Shown: positions 35,523 through 45,481, numbered from the stretch's first letter. The stretch: 64,000 bases of DNA from Firmicutes bacterium HGW-Firmicutes-1 (GCA_002841625.1 PHAG01000004.1:1-64000); one strand, 5' to 3'. The notes: a model not told the origin generated them from the letters alone. Numbers and translations: made by a program.

Positions 35523-35654
35523 ATACTGTTTATTTATGTAATTTTAGATTTTATATCGATTTTTACATTATTTATACATGTTTTATTTATGTTTTTCCAG
35601 TGTTTTATTTATGTTCTTTGTGTGTTTTTTGTGTGTTCTCTCTTCTTTACTGCA

Positions 35655-35692
35655 TATAAAAAAACCCTATAGGCCTTTATACCTATAGGGTT
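35655..35692 (-). terminator. Terminator in the asnA-tetR gap
   Basis: AACCCTATAGG / CCTATAGGGTT, 11 bp, 8-base loop, followed on the minus strand by TTTTTTTATATG. It probably ends the asnA transcript 220 bases after the stop. The rest of 35523-35909 is AT-rich with short tandem TGTTTTATTTATGTT-like units and no gene. Confidence 0.75.
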
Positions 35693-35909
35693 GGGTATGC
35701 TAACAGCGATTCGTTTTTTAGAATATCAGCAAAAACGATATGACCGTTTTGTGGTTAGAATTTACCAGTTTGTCATTTTTTAACGCCTTTCAATAAAAAT
35801 CACGAATTGGTTTTACTAAAATAATACGCTTATATCTTTGATATTTTATCAATTAAATTCCATTATTATCTCCTTATCTTGCGTATGTATAATTATGCAT
35901 TGTTACTTC

Positions 35910-36932
35910 CTACAACAACTGAATATTATTTTTGCTACATTCCTCTATCATTTCATCTGGCCAAATAGATGCTTGAACTTCACCAATATGTGCTTTTTGT
36001 AAAAAGTACATACATAGTCTAGATTGACCAATTCCACCGCCTATTGTGTATGGAAGCTCGCCTCGAAGTAACTCTTTGTGGAAAGGATACTGCAATCTTT
36101 CTTCACAATTAGCAATCTTCAACTGTTCAATAAGGGTAGTCTCGTCAACACGAATACCCATAGATGATAATTCTACAGCCCTATCTAATGTTGGGAACCA
36201 AAAAATGATATCACCATTTAAGTTCCAATCGTCATAATCAGGAGCTCTTCCATCATGTTTCTTTCCAGACTTAAGCGAACCTCCAATTTGCATTAAAAAT
36301 ACTGCTCCTTTATCTTTTGCAATCAAATCTTCTCTTTCTTTTGAAGAAAGCTCTGGATACTTATCTTCTAATTCCTGGGTAGTGATAAAGAAAATTTTCT
36401 CAGGTAATACTTTTTGGATACTTGGATAATGATTACAAACAAATTCTTCAGTATTTTTAAAAGCTTCGTAAATGCCTCCAACAATACCCTTTAATGTATC
36501 AATTGTCCGCGCTTCTTTCTTAATGATTTTTTCCCAATCCCATTGATCCACATAAATTGAGTGTAAGTTATCAGTATCTTCATCTCTACGAATAGCATTC
36601 ATATCCGTATACAAGCCTTCTCCCGTTGTAAACTTATATCTTTTTAACGCCATTCTTTTCCATTTTGCTAAGGAATGTACAATCTCAACAACATCCCCAT
36701 CAATCGTTTTGACATCAAAAGCTACTGGACGTTCTATACCATTTAAGTTATCATTCATCCCTGTTTCTGGTCTAACAAACAGTGGTGCAGATACTCTAGA
36801 TAAGTTTAATTGTTTCGAGAGATCCCTTTCAAAAAAATCCTTAATAAGCTTAATCGCATTTTCTGTTTCTCTAATATTCAAGCTTGTTTGATAATTATCT
36901 GGAAGTATTAAATTGTCTAATTTCTGTATCAT
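35910..36932 (-). CDS. asnA: Aspartate-ammonia ligase (asparagine synthetase A)
   Basis: About 340 residues, near the 330 of E. coli AsnA. It makes asparagine from aspartate, ammonia and ATP, using a class II aminoacyl-tRNA synthetase-like fold. Recognisable motifs: [52 protein letters not shown] and [12 protein letters not shown] (motif 3). The start at 36932 has AAGGTGG 9 bases upstream, better than the ATG at 36968. No T-box is visible in the short leader. It fits with ammonium uptake by Amt. Confidence 0.93.
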   Translation of the reverse strand: MIQKLDNLILPDNYQTSLNIRETENAIKLIKDFFERDLSKQLNLSRVSAPLFVRPETGMNDNLNGIERPVAFDVKTIDGDVVEIVHSLAKWKRMALKRYKFTTGEGLYTDMNAIRRDEDTDNLHSIYVDQWDWEKIIKKEARTIDTLKGIVGGIYEAFKNTEEFVCNHYPSIQKVLPEKIFFITTQELEDKYPELSSKEREDLIAKDKGAVFLMQIGGSLKSGKKHDGRAPDYDDWNLNGDIIFWFPTLDRAVELSSMGIRVDETTLIEQLKIANCEERLQYPFHKELLRGELPYTIGGGIGQSRLCMYFLQKAHIGEVQASIWPDEMIEECSKNNIQLL

Positions 36933-37047
36933 ATCAATTAACCACCTTTTTAAAATATTATAATTCATTCTTCTTGTATCAATATTTTAACCAAAATTAT
37001 TCATTTATGCAAGTGTTTAATTTAATCTTACATTTTCCACAATCCCA

Positions 37048-38661
37048 CTACCCCTTAGTTGCAGCCAATACCACCTTTCGTAGTCTATCATCCCTTATTA
37101 ATTGTTCAAAGGTCAAGCCATAACTAATCGCTATATCTTGTGCATAACTCTGACCCAAGGGCTCTCCTTCATATACCGCAAAAGATTGATGTACTTCCTC
37201 CGTTCCCGTAACTAAGCTCACACATTTTGTTTTATTTTCTCCTACATAATTCAAATCTATAATCATGCGTCCAAGTTCGTGAAGATGGGTATTGAAAATC
37301 GTAGTTACCCCAACTTCCTTTAGTGCTTTTACAGCCTCAAAAGCTACTGTTAAGCTCTCTAAGTGACTTGTTGCAGAAAAGGACTCGTTCATCAAAAGCA
37401 AACTATTTGGTGTCAGCTTTTTATAGATTTCCGAAAAACATTTACAATCATTACCAAACCTACCATGATGACATGTTGATTCCTCATGACTTGGAAAATG
37501 CATAAATATTCCATCAAGAATCCTGAGGGCAGCTTTTTTTGCAGGAACGAATAAACCTAGCTGTGCCAACCAAAATATTTGCCCAATTGCTTGCGTGAAA
37601 GTGGTTTTTCCACCTCTATTTGCTCCAGTTAAAATATATATATTTCCATCCTGATTAGCTGTAAATGAATTATAAATCATGTCACTTACAGTACTGTTTT
37701 TATCACCAATCATTTTATATGCCAAATTAATATTATAAGCTGAATCAATAATTGTTTTACCTTGTTCAAACATAAGTGGTTGACACAAATAATACCCATT
37801 TTGTTTGAGTACATCATACATTTCAATACCCAAATCATAAAATTCAAACTCTTCATTGAGACCAGCATGCATAGCCAGTAATCCTTCAATAAATTGATCA
37901 CAAAAAGTAATTAGTTGATAAACTGCAGGTTCAAGCAACTTTTCAATGTTAGATAATGGATTATTCTTTGATGCTGTGTGGGGTAGAATTAACTCTTTAG
38001 GCATTGATGTGATTGCATTTGGATCATAATTAAATCTATAATTTGCTCTTCTTATCGTCCTTGTTAATTTTAGGGATTTCTCATGAAAGGATAACAACAT
38101 TGCTGCTTCAGGACGGAGATTATCATCAAGATTAATCCCAATCTTAAGACTTGCTATATCTGAAGTCAATGCTTTCATATTTCTAACATCAGACTTAAAG
38201 CTTTTATATAGGTGATGGTAAACTCCTTTTTCTAATTCCTCTTTATAATGTATAAGCCCCATCGATTTGACTTTCATATTCATTAATGTCGCATGAATAT
38301 CTTCAATCAAGTCCATTACTTGGCTTACACTATCTATTAAATATAGTAAGTTGTAAAGCGTAGGCTCCTTATCCTTGGTAAAGCATACTCTTCTATATAT
38401 ATTATGGCACTTATTAACAAAGCTCTTTATTGCGGCCAAAAGAGGCCTATTGTCAGCAAACTCTTCTAATATGCCTTGCCTATAATTAATATCCTCTATA
38501 TTTATTGGTACTTCTTTTAAATAATGAAATAAAGCTTGTCCTTTACTTGAATCCAATTGAATCATCTCAGATATATTAAGGTCTTCAATGGTTTTTTCAT
38601 CTAGATGGTAAGACCTTCTCTCTTTACTTAACCACAACAAACTGAAGATTTGATTTTCCAT
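37048..38661 (-). CDS. MutS-like ATPase, second of a tandem pair
   Basis: 537 residues. The C-terminal about 230 residues form a MutS-type ABC ATPase: Walker A GANRGGKTT, Walker B region LLLMNESFSATSHLES, and a switch His in FNTHLHELG. The N-terminal about 300 residues are helical, like the MutS core/lever region, without the mismatch-binding domain. In both members of the pair the Walker B Asp is replaced by Asn (NES instead of DEI), and the P-loop Ser/Thr is kept. The start has AGGAGG 9 bases upstream and overlaps the end of the upstream paralogue by 38 bases. It is not a standard mismatch repair protein; function unknown. Confidence 0.82.
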   Translation of the reverse strand: MENQIFSLLWLSKERRSYHLDEKTIEDLNISEMIQLDSSKGQALFHYLKEVPINIEDINYRQGILEEFADNRPLLAAIKSFVNKCHNIYRRVCFTKDKEPTLYNLLYLIDSVSQVMDLIEDIHATLMNMKVKSMGLIHYKEELEKGVYHHLYKSFKSDVRNMKALTSDIASLKIGINLDDNLRPEAAMLLSFHEKSLKLTRTIRRANYRFNYDPNAITSMPKELILPHTASKNNPLSNIEKLLEPAVYQLITFCDQFIEGLLAMHAGLNEEFEFYDLGIEMYDVLKQNGYYLCQPLMFEQGKTIIDSAYNINLAYKMIGDKNSTVSDMIYNSFTANQDGNIYILTGANRGGKTTFTQAIGQIFWLAQLGLFVPAKKAALRILDGIFMHFPSHEESTCHHGRFGNDCKCFSEIYKKLTPNSLLLMNESFSATSHLESLTVAFEAVKALKEVGVTTIFNTHLHELGRMIIDLNYVGENKTKCVSLVTGTEEVHQSFAVYEGEPLGQSYAQDIAISYGLTFEQLIRDDRLRKVVLAATKG

Positions 38662-40252
38662 AGGTGTTCACCTCCTCTTTGCCTGTTAATTGCTCATATG
38701 TAATCCCATATTTATATGCCTCGTCTCTTGCATAGCTCATGCCTAGAGGTTCACCTATTTTTATTTTATAAGATAAGATATCTCTTTTATCCCCAATAAG
38801 AATGCTAATAATATGCGTATCATTATTAAAAATATCGTTATAGTTACAAGCCGTGGCTGCAAGTTCATGCAAATGAGTATTATAAACCATACGTAATCTT
38901 TTATATTTAGCAGCCATCACAGCTTCTTCAGCGATTTTCAAGCTTTCCAAATGGCTTGTCCCAGAAAAGGATTCATTTAGCAGCAGCAAGCTTTTATCAC
39001 TAGACTGATGAAATATTGTACTGAACATTTCGCATTCCTTACCTAACCTTCCAAGGTCAACAGTTTCTTTTTCTTCAACTGAAAAATGAGTAAAAATATT
39101 ATCAGCTAAGCTAATACTTGCTTGCTCAGCAGGTACAAGCAATCCTAATTGTGCAAATATTTGTATTTGACCTATTGCTTGTGTTATTGTTGTTTTGCCA
39201 CCCATATTGGGACCTGTTAAAATAAATATTCTCGCTTCGTTATTCATTGTAATATCATTCAGAATGATCGATTTATTTGGAAGACTTTCCATTGTGTTCA
39301 TCTTTTCAAATGCAGTATTCACATTATAAAAATTATTTAAATACATTGCTCTTTCATTTGCATTTAAGAGCTTTGGAACGCACTGGGGTAGGCCTAATCT
39401 TTTTAATTGATTTGACATTTCATAACTAGCTTGATAAAAGGTAAGTTCTTCCAAAAGTGTTATAAACGGCTTAATATCTACTTTTTGATACCTTTTAACA
39501 AATTGATTAAATACATCCTTATGTGATTTAAATGCATTCGCTAGTTCATCTAAAATATCCCAATCAACATTTTCAAGATTAAATAATGGCACATAGCTGT
39601 TCATGTCTAACCCTAGAAACTTTTCAGATACCCCTACGGATTCTGATATCATCCTAAATGCGAGTGGAAAACGATAACTATTGTCATTTATTTCAGTAAC
39701 TCTTACTTCTTCAGGTCTCATATCAACTGACATATTAATAGAAACCTCCACACTCTTTATTTTACTTAAGATATATCTTACTTCATTCAAATCTCTCTTC
39801 ATATCCTTAAAGCTATTCATTGATGTCTTAGTAATTACAGCTTCTTTAAGTTCACTTAAGCCTTCTGACTTAATTTCATAATGAAGTAATGTTTTATGAA
39901 GCGCTTCCAAACTTAAAATGATAGCTTCAACAATAATTACTAGATTCACCAAACAGAATAAATTGGTTTCTTCTTTTCCTTGATTTAAGTGACCCTTTAA
40001 TTGAATAATTCCACTTAATCCTTCCATTAAATTTGATAATAGTTCAGGAGAATTCATAAAATCCTTTAAAACCTCTTGACGATAATAAATGGTTTTCTGA
40101 TCTAGACAAAGCTCATTAATAATAAGGTCATTGCTACCTATAATTGACATTAGACTTCGATAAATCGTATTTAGTCCTAAATCGATAATAACTCTAGCAT
40201 CGATTTTTTGTTTCATAGAATCTTCTAGCCATATCAAGCTATTAAATACCAT
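38624..40252 (-). CDS. MutS-like ATPase, first of a tandem pair
   Basis: 542 residues. ATPase domain at about 310-540 with Walker A LTGPNMGGKTTITQAIGQ, Walker B variant LLLLNESFSGTSHLES and YNTHLHELA. The N-terminal part is helical, with no mismatch-recognition or connector domain. The first ATG with a good ribosome site (GGGGGG, 6 bases) is at 40252. About 30% similar to its partner by eye. Co-translation suggests a heterodimer in which each subunit supplies one composite ATP site, as in MutS homologues; this is inference. No mutL lies nearby. Confidence 0.82.
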   Translation of the reverse strand: MVFNSLIWLEDSMKQKIDARVIIDLGLNTIYRSLMSIIGSNDLIINELCLDQKTIYYRQEVLKDFMNSPELLSNLMEGLSGIIQLKGHLNQGKEETNLFCLVNLVIIVEAIILSLEALHKTLLHYEIKSEGLSELKEAVITKTSMNSFKDMKRDLNEVRYILSKIKSVEVSINMSVDMRPEEVRVTEINDNSYRFPLAFRMISESVGVSEKFLGLDMNSYVPLFNLENVDWDILDELANAFKSHKDVFNQFVKRYQKVDIKPFITLLEELTFYQASYEMSNQLKRLGLPQCVPKLLNANERAMYLNNFYNVNTAFEKMNTMESLPNKSIILNDITMNNEARIFILTGPNMGGKTTITQAIGQIQIFAQLGLLVPAEQASISLADNIFTHFSVEEKETVDLGRLGKECEMFSTIFHQSSDKSLLLLNESFSGTSHLESLKIAEEAVMAAKYKRLRMVYNTHLHELAATACNYNDIFNNDTHIISILIGDKRDILSYKIKIGEPLGMSYARDEAYKYGITYEQLTGKEEVNTYGKSNLQFVVVK

Positions 40253-40406
40253 AATCAACCCCCCTAGTATGAACTGCAGTTAAATAATATACATATACTT
40301 TACCACTTTTTATCTGTTATTACTATATATTTATTCTATTTTATATGAATATTATTTAATTTATATTTTGATATCAAATGTTGTCGAAAATAAAGAACTG
40401 AACAAA

Positions 40407-40452
40407 AAAAACCTCTAATCTTAGATTTTCTTCTACGATAAGAGGTTTTTAT
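40407..40452 (-). terminator. Terminator of the liv operon
   Basis: AAAACCTCT / AGAGGTTTTT arms, 8 bases after the livF stop; on the minus strand it ends in eight T residues. The remaining 40259-40406 bases hold only the undefined promoter of the MutS-like pair. Confidence 0.75.
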
Positions 40453-40459
40453 GGTTACT

Positions 40460-41164
40460 CTATGTTCCTAAATATGCCTTTTTCACTTCTTCATTATTTA
40501 ATAATTCTAATCCCTTGCCCTGCATAAATACTTGCCCAGTCTCAAGAACATATGCATAGTCAGAAATTTCAAGAGATGCCTTTGCATTTTGTTCTATTAA
40601 TAGTATCGTTACACCTTCTTGATTAATCTTTTTAATGATTTCAAAAATATTTTTCACAATTAATGGCGCGAGCCCTAGGGAAGGTTCATCCATCATTAAC
40701 AACTTCGGTTTTGTCATCAACGCTCGTCCTACAGCTAACATTTGTTGCTCGCCACCTGACATAGTACCAGCCTTTTGCTGTTGTCTATTTTTTAGTATTG
40801 GAAAAAGATCAAAAACCCATTTCATATCTTCATCGATACTTTCTTGATTCTTTCTTAAGTAAGCACCTAGCACCAAGTTTTCCTTTACTGTCAAATTCGT
40901 GAATACTCTTCTGCCTTCAGGTACTAAAACTAGATTAGACTTCACAATTTCTTTCGTTGCTTTACCTGTTATATCTTGATCTTGGTAAATAATTTTTCCG
41001 TCAGAAGGCTTTTCAAGTCCCATAACAGCTCTTAAAGTTGTACTCTTACCTGCACCATTTGCACCTATAAGGCTAATGATTTTTCCTTCTTCTACATTAA
41101 GCGATATCCCTCTTAAAGCATGTATACCACCATAATGAACATTTAAATTTTCTACTCTTAGCAA
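40460..41164 (-). CDS. livF: Branched-chain amino acid ABC transporter ATP-binding protein LivF
   Basis: 234 residues. Walker A GANGAGKSTTLRA, signature MSGGEQQMLAVGRAL, Walker B LLMMDEPSLGLAP. It is the second ATPase of the HAAT importer family and powers uptake with LivG. Its start abuts the livG stop. Confidence 0.93.
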   Translation of the reverse strand: MLRVENLNVHYGGIHALRGISLNVEEGKIISLIGANGAGKSTTLRAVMGLEKPSDGKIIYQDQDITGKATKEIVKSNLVLVPEGRRVFTNLTVKENLVLGAYLRKNQESIDEDMKWVFDLFPILKNRQQQKAGTMSGGEQQMLAVGRALMTKPKLLMMDEPSLGLAPLIVKNIFEIIKKINQEGVTILLIEQNAKASLEISDYAYVLETGQVFMQGKGLELLNNEEVKKAYLGT

Positions 41165-41935
41165 CTAGTCCACCCCCAAATAAGCTTCTATAACTTTTGG
41201 ATCATTTTGTATTTCACTTGGAATACCTTTTGCAATGGTTACGCCGTAATCAAGAACATAAATTCTTTCACATACACCCATTACCACCTGCATGTGATGT
41301 TCTATCATTAAGATCGCTATATTGAACTTATCTCTGATATGTCTAATAAGGCCCATTAACTCCATAGATTCCTGGGGGTTCATACCAGCTGCTGGTTCGT
41401 CAAGTAGTAATATTTTTGGATCTGTTGCAAGTGCCCTAGCAATTTCCAGTCTTCTTTGCTTACCATAAGGTAGGTTCGAAGACTTTTCATCCTTCAAATC
41501 TTCAAGTCCAAGCTCCGCAAGTAAGCTTAAAGATTTTTCATAAATATGTTTCTCTTCTCTTCTATACCTTGGTGTTCTGAAAACCGAATCAAATAAATTA
41601 GATTTTAATCTCAAATGATTTGCAATAACTACATTCTCAAGCACTGTCAATTCCTTAAATAATCTAATGTTTTGAAAGGTCCTAGAAACACCATAATGCG
41701 CTATTTCATGAGCTTTAAGACCCGTAATTTTTTTTTCATTATAGAATACATCACCCGTTGTCGGTTTATAAACACCAGTAATCATATTAAAGGCAGTTGT
41801 TTTGCCAGCGCCATTTGGACCTATTAATCCAATTATTTCATTATTATCTATTGATATACTCAACTCAGATACTGCAGTTAATCCACTAAATTGCATCGTC
41901 ATATTTTCTGTTCTTAGTAACGCCATCTGCTTCAC
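41165..41935 (-). CDS. livG: Branched-chain amino acid ABC transporter ATP-binding protein LivG
   Basis: 256 residues. Walker A GPNGAGKTTAFN, signature LPYGKQRRLEIARAL (Pro in place of the usual Ser), Walker B LLLDEPAAGMNP, and the LivG-type C-terminus (PSEIQNDPKVIEAYLG). The gene follows livM by 5 bases. Confidence 0.93.
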   Translation of the reverse strand: MKQMALLRTENMTMQFSGLTAVSELSISIDNNEIIGLIGPNGAGKTTAFNMITGVYKPTTGDVFYNEKKITGLKAHEIAHYGVSRTFQNIRLFKELTVLENVVIANHLRLKSNLFDSVFRTPRYRREEKHIYEKSLSLLAELGLEDLKDEKSSNLPYGKQRRLEIARALATDPKILLLDEPAAGMNPQESMELMGLIRHIRDKFNIAILMIEHHMQVVMGVCERIYVLDYGVTIAKGIPSEIQNDPKVIEAYLGVD

Positions 41936-41940
41936 ATCCT

Positions 41941-42987
41941 TTAAACTGATTTCTTTCTGCTCTTAAGAAATTTCTTTTTTATAAAATAATCCCAGTTAAA
42001 TTCATTTCTTCCCATCAATCCTTTTGGATAAAACAGGATAACCCCCATTAGCATCAGGGAGAATATAACCATTCTCATCCCTGGTATTCCGGGAATCTGA
42101 ATTGCTCCAAGTGAAATAGGCTTTTCAATAAACCGTAATACCTCCATTAGAATCGTAACTGTACTTGCAGCGATAATGGTACCAGTAATGCTACCAATGC
42201 CACCAAGAACAACGATTAATACAATATTGAATGTTAAAATAAACGTAAATACTTTTGGCTCTATAGATCCAATTTGATGTCCTAATAAACCTCCACCAAT
42301 ACCAGCAAAAAAAGCGCCAATTACAAAGGACATAATTTTGTGCTTAAACAAATTAATTCCCATAGCTTCTGCAGCAATTTCATCCTCTCTAATTGCCTTA
42401 AAAGCTTTACCGTACATACCCTTAATAAGCCATACCATAAAAAATATTGTTGCAATCGCAATCCCCCAGCTCCAAAATACGTTTGTGTATCTTGTGATTT
42501 TGGTAAGTCCAAGAGAACCATTTGTTATAGTCTGTGCATTCATTATAATGACTCTAATTATTTCACTAAAGCCAAGCGTAGCTATAGCTAAGTAATCATC
42601 ATTTAGACGTAAGACAGGTGCCCCTATCAAGAACGCAATTATGCCAGCACAAATGCCACCTATTAAGAGCGCAATAGGAAATGGTGCATGAAGCATCTTA
42701 ATAAATGGATTTATAGGTTCTGCATAAAAAACTGCACCTTTTAATGCTGGACTCATCGTTAGCAATGCAGATACATAAGCACCAACTGCCATAAATCCTG
42801 CATGACCTAATGAAAATAAGCCTGTAAATCCATTTATTAAATTCATAGATAATCCAAGTATGACATAAATCCCACATAAAGAGAATATTTTCAACTTGTA
42901 AGGATCTAAAGTAAAATTAGCTATTACAATTGCAGCAATCGTAACAATTAAAAGAATTATTGTTAAAAATTTTTTTCTATCTCTCAT
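41941..42987 (-). CDS. livM: Branched-chain amino acid ABC transporter permease LivM
   Basis: 348 residues, about ten membrane segments. Typical LivM motifs: LGLSMNLINGFTGLFSLGHAGF near residue 45-66 and RAIREDEIAAEAMGIN (cytoplasmic coupling helix). It forms the channel with LivH. Confidence 0.92.
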   Translation of the reverse strand: MRDRKKFLTIILLIVTIAAIVIANFTLDPYKLKIFSLCGIYVILGLSMNLINGFTGLFSLGHAGFMAVGAYVSALLTMSPALKGAVFYAEPINPFIKMLHAPFPIALLIGGICAGIIAFLIGAPVLRLNDDYLAIATLGFSEIIRVIIMNAQTITNGSLGLTKITRYTNVFWSWGIAIATIFFMVWLIKGMYGKAFKAIREDEIAAEAMGINLFKHKIMSFVIGAFFAGIGGGLLGHQIGSIEPKVFTFILTFNIVLIVVLGGIGSITGTIIAASTVTILMEVLRFIEKPISLGAIQIPGIPGMRMVIFSLMLMGVILFYPKGLMGRNEFNWDYFIKKKFLKSRKKSV

Positions 42988-42989
42988 AG

Positions 42990-43883
42990 TTACACCTTCT
43001 CCGCAATATTTTTGCCCATAATACCAGTTGGTTTTATTAATAAAATAACAATTAATAGAACAAATGCAAATGCATCCCTATAACCTGTAAGTGAAGGAAA
43101 CGTTGCAACCAACATGATCTCAATGATACCAAGTAAAAATCCACCTATTACTGCACCTTTAATATTCCCAATACCGCCAATAACCGCAGCAATAAAGCAT
43201 TTTAATCCTGGCATAACTCCCATTAGCGGTAGTAAGCTTGGATATTTTAGTCCCCACATAATACCACCAATAGCTGCTAATCCAGAGCCAAGTGCAAAGG
43301 TAATTGTGATTACCCAATTTACATCAATACCCATTAGCCTAGCTGCCTCATAATCCTTTGATACGGCTCTCATTGCCATGCCTGTTTTAGTCTTATCAAC
43401 TATATAAAGCAAAAGCGCTAAAACAATCATCGTAATAATAGGCGTAATAAAGATAATTCTTACAACTGAAACATTTCCCAACTGAATTACTGTATTAAAT
43501 AAATCTGGTACAGGGAGTGTTTTTGGTCTCCCTCCAAAAATAACAATCGCTAAATTCTCAATTAGAAAAGAAGCCCCAATAGCTGAAATCATAACAGACA
43601 TACGAGGCGAATTTCTAAGTGGCTTATATGCTGCTCTTTCAACCAATAAACCAAATGCTATCGTTAAAATGATGGCAAGCAAAAAAGCTGCACCCCAAGG
43701 TAAATGAAAGCTTGTCATCGCATAAAAAGCCATATATGTTCCAAACATAAAGATGTCACCATGCGCAAAGTTTATCAATCTGAGAATACCATATACCATC
43801 GTATATCCAATTGCTATAAGAGCATATAAGCTTCCAAGGGAAATTGCATTAGCTAATTGTTGAAAAAATAATGTTGTATCCAT
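42990..43883 (-). CDS. livH: Branched-chain amino acid ABC transporter permease LivH
   Basis: 297 residues, about eight membrane segments, with LINFAHGDIFMFGTYMAF and the coupling motif RAVSKDYEAARLMGIDV. I start it at 43883 (MDTTLFF), with GGGAG 7 bases upstream. The longer frame to 43952 runs into a dispersed repeat and is not real. Confidence 0.92.
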   Translation of the reverse strand: MDTTLFFQQLANAISLGSLYALIAIGYTMVYGILRLINFAHGDIFMFGTYMAFYAMTSFHLPWGAAFLLAIILTIAFGLLVERAAYKPLRNSPRMSVMISAIGASFLIENLAIVIFGGRPKTLPVPDLFNTVIQLGNVSVVRIIFITPIITMIVLALLLYIVDKTKTGMAMRAVSKDYEAARLMGIDVNWVITITFALGSGLAAIGGIMWGLKYPSLLPLMGVMPGLKCFIAAVIGGIGNIKGAVIGGFLLGIIEIMLVATFPSLTGYRDAFAFVLLIVILLIKPTGIMGKNIAEKV

Positions 43884-43918
43884 AAGCTTCTCCCTTAATT
43901 CATATTTTTTCCTTATCA

Positions 43919-44017
43919 AGAACAAAGCGCTTGTCAGCGCATTACATAACATTTATGCATATCTAATGCTTTGTTCTATGCTTCGTGGAAAGTAGAACTT
44001 TCCTACTGGATTAAAAA
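43919..44017. repeat. Dispersed intergenic repeat, copy 2
   Basis: About 99 bp, nearly identical to 21050-21148: palindrome GAACAAAGCG...TGCTTTGTTC, then the AGTAG/CTACT hairpin and GGATTAAAAA. It lies between livH and the binding-protein gene. Its end coincides with the T-tract of the adjacent terminator. Confidence 0.75.
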
Positions 44018-44048
44018 TCAATGCATAGGGAAAACCCCATGCATTGAT
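44017..44048 (-). terminator. Hairpin between the binding-protein gene and livH
   Basis: Minus strand ATCAATGCATGGGG, loop TTTT, CCCTATGCATTGAT, then TTTTTAAT. It probably reduces transcription from the binding-protein gene into livHMGF, giving more binding protein than membrane parts. Confidence 0.75.
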
Positions 44049-44057
44049 TAAAAATAT

Positions 44058-45230
44058 TTACTTGATTGGATCTATAGTAGCCATGTACTTGAATACGCCA
44101 TTTTCAACTTTCTTAATAACCGCACTCTTAATTGCATCTCCATTAGCATCTAAGGAAATCATACCTGCTGCACCTTCAAAATCTGTTGTTTGTGCAAGCG
44201 CCTTTTGAATTTCAACTGGATCAGTAGAACCAGAACGTTCAATTGCATCTAAAATAACTAAATATGCATCATAACCTAGTGCTGTTACAGAAGCAGGTTC
44301 TTTGTTATATTTATCTCTATAAGCCTTTAAGAAGGTTTCTGATTCTTTTGTAATTGGTACATCACTAGTAAAGAACGTTGAGAAAGCTGCGCCTTCAACT
44401 GCTGCTCCACCAATTTCTAAGAACTCAGGTGCTTCCCATGTATCACCACCAATGATTGGTGTTGTGATACCTAATTCTCTTGCTTGTTTAATAAGTAACG
44501 CTGATTCAGTATAGTTTCCTGGTGCAAAAATAACATCAGCATTTAACTTCTTAATATTACTTAATTGTGCAGAAAAATCTTGATCGCCAGTGTTGTAGCT
44601 AGCAGTACCTAAAATTGCATCTTTATCGCCAGTCAAGCCAATAAAGGATTCATTGAAATAATTAACTAAGCCTACAGAATAGTCACTAGAAATTTCTTGA
44701 ATAATAGCTGCTTTTGTTGCTCCCAAGTTTTCAAATGCATACTTAGCCATAACAGTACCTTGGAATGAATCAATAAAGCAAACACGTTGATAATATTCAT
44801 TATCAAGAGTTACTAAAGGATTTGTACAAGAAGCACCTACCGTAGGAATTTTAGCATCTTGAATAATAGGACCAGCTGCCATTGACAATCCAGAGCCCCA
44901 GCTACCAATAATAGCCGTAACTTTTTCTTGATCAACAAGCATTGATGCAGCGTTAGCCGCTTCTACCTTATCTGATTTGTTATCAGCAAGTACTAATACA
45001 ACCTTCATTCCATTTACTTCAGGATAAAGTTCATTAGCTAATTGAATACCTTCTACTTCCATTGCTCCACCAGCTGCGTTAGCACCTGTCATTGGTTCAA
45101 ATACACCAATTTTAATTTCTTTTGCTGCATCTGTCTCAGCAGGAGTTGTACCATCTTCTGTCTTAGTACCTGCACAAGCAACGCTTAATAGCATCACTGC
45201 CAACATTAATAATGATAAAATCTTTTTCAT
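44058..45230 (-). CDS. livK: Branched-chain amino acid ABC transporter substrate-binding lipoprotein
   Basis: 390 residues. Signal peptide with lipobox LSVAC (Cys about residue 19), then a periplasmic-binding type I fold (KIGVFEPMTGANAAGGAMEVEG; GSWGSGLSMAAGPI; IGGDTWEAPEFLEIGG). The start at 45230 (MKKILS) has AGGAGG 7 bases upstream. The family binds Leu/Ile/Val but also other amino acids, amides or urea, so the ligand is not certain. It is first in the operon and has its own promoter and a long leader. Confidence 0.9.
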   Translation of the reverse strand: MKKILSLLMLAVMLLSVACAGTKTEDGTTPAETDAAKEIKIGVFEPMTGANAAGGAMEVEGIQLANELYPEVNGMKVVLVLADNKSDKVEAANAASMLVDQEKVTAIIGSWGSGLSMAAGPIIQDAKIPTVGASCTNPLVTLDNEYYQRVCFIDSFQGTVMAKYAFENLGATKAAIIQEISSDYSVGLVNYFNESFIGLTGDKDAILGTASYNTGDQDFSAQLSNIKKLNADVIFAPGNYTESALLIKQARELGITTPIIGGDTWEAPEFLEIGGAAVEGAAFSTFFTSDVPITKESETFLKAYRDKYNKEPASVTALGYDAYLVILDAIERSGSTDPVEIQKALAQTTDFEGAAGMISLDANGDAIKSAVIKKVENGVFKYMATIDPIK

Positions 45231-45338
45231 GTTCTTTCCTCCTAGAATTAGTTGTTTTGTTTTGTAGTAGTAATCCTTTTTCCCTCCAGATTGCAAACAC
45301 TACTGTACCACTTTATACAAGAAAAGTCTGCAAGAAAC

Positions 45339-45410
45339 AGGTTCTTAGCATGCGTTTCTCGTAGAGTAGGAAATATAATATGGCTCAACTTTCCTACTCT
45401 ATAAAAAAAA
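45339..45410. repeat. Hairpin in the livK leader, possible divergent copy of the dispersed repeat
   Basis: AGAGTAGGAAA (45363-45373) pairs exactly with TTTCCTACTCT (45390-45400). The flanks (GTTCTTAGCATGCG and CTATAAAAAAAA) resemble the second half of the 99-bp repeat. It lies within the 245-base transcribed leader of livK. No T run follows on the coding strand. The remainder of 45231-45481 shows no riboswitch I can name. Confidence 0.4.
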
Positions 45411-45481
45411 TGTGCCCTATTATTATTCGTTAGCAATGGCTAATTAATAACACACTTAAGACAATTCTCTTCTAATTAATA

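Noticed and set aside
36933-37047. Asn T-box before asnA
   Set aside because: The gap is about 115 bases without a T-box core or terminator.
43884-43952. N-terminal extension of LivH
   Set aside because: The extra codons lie in the dispersed repeat and the ribosome site; the usual LivH start is at 43883.
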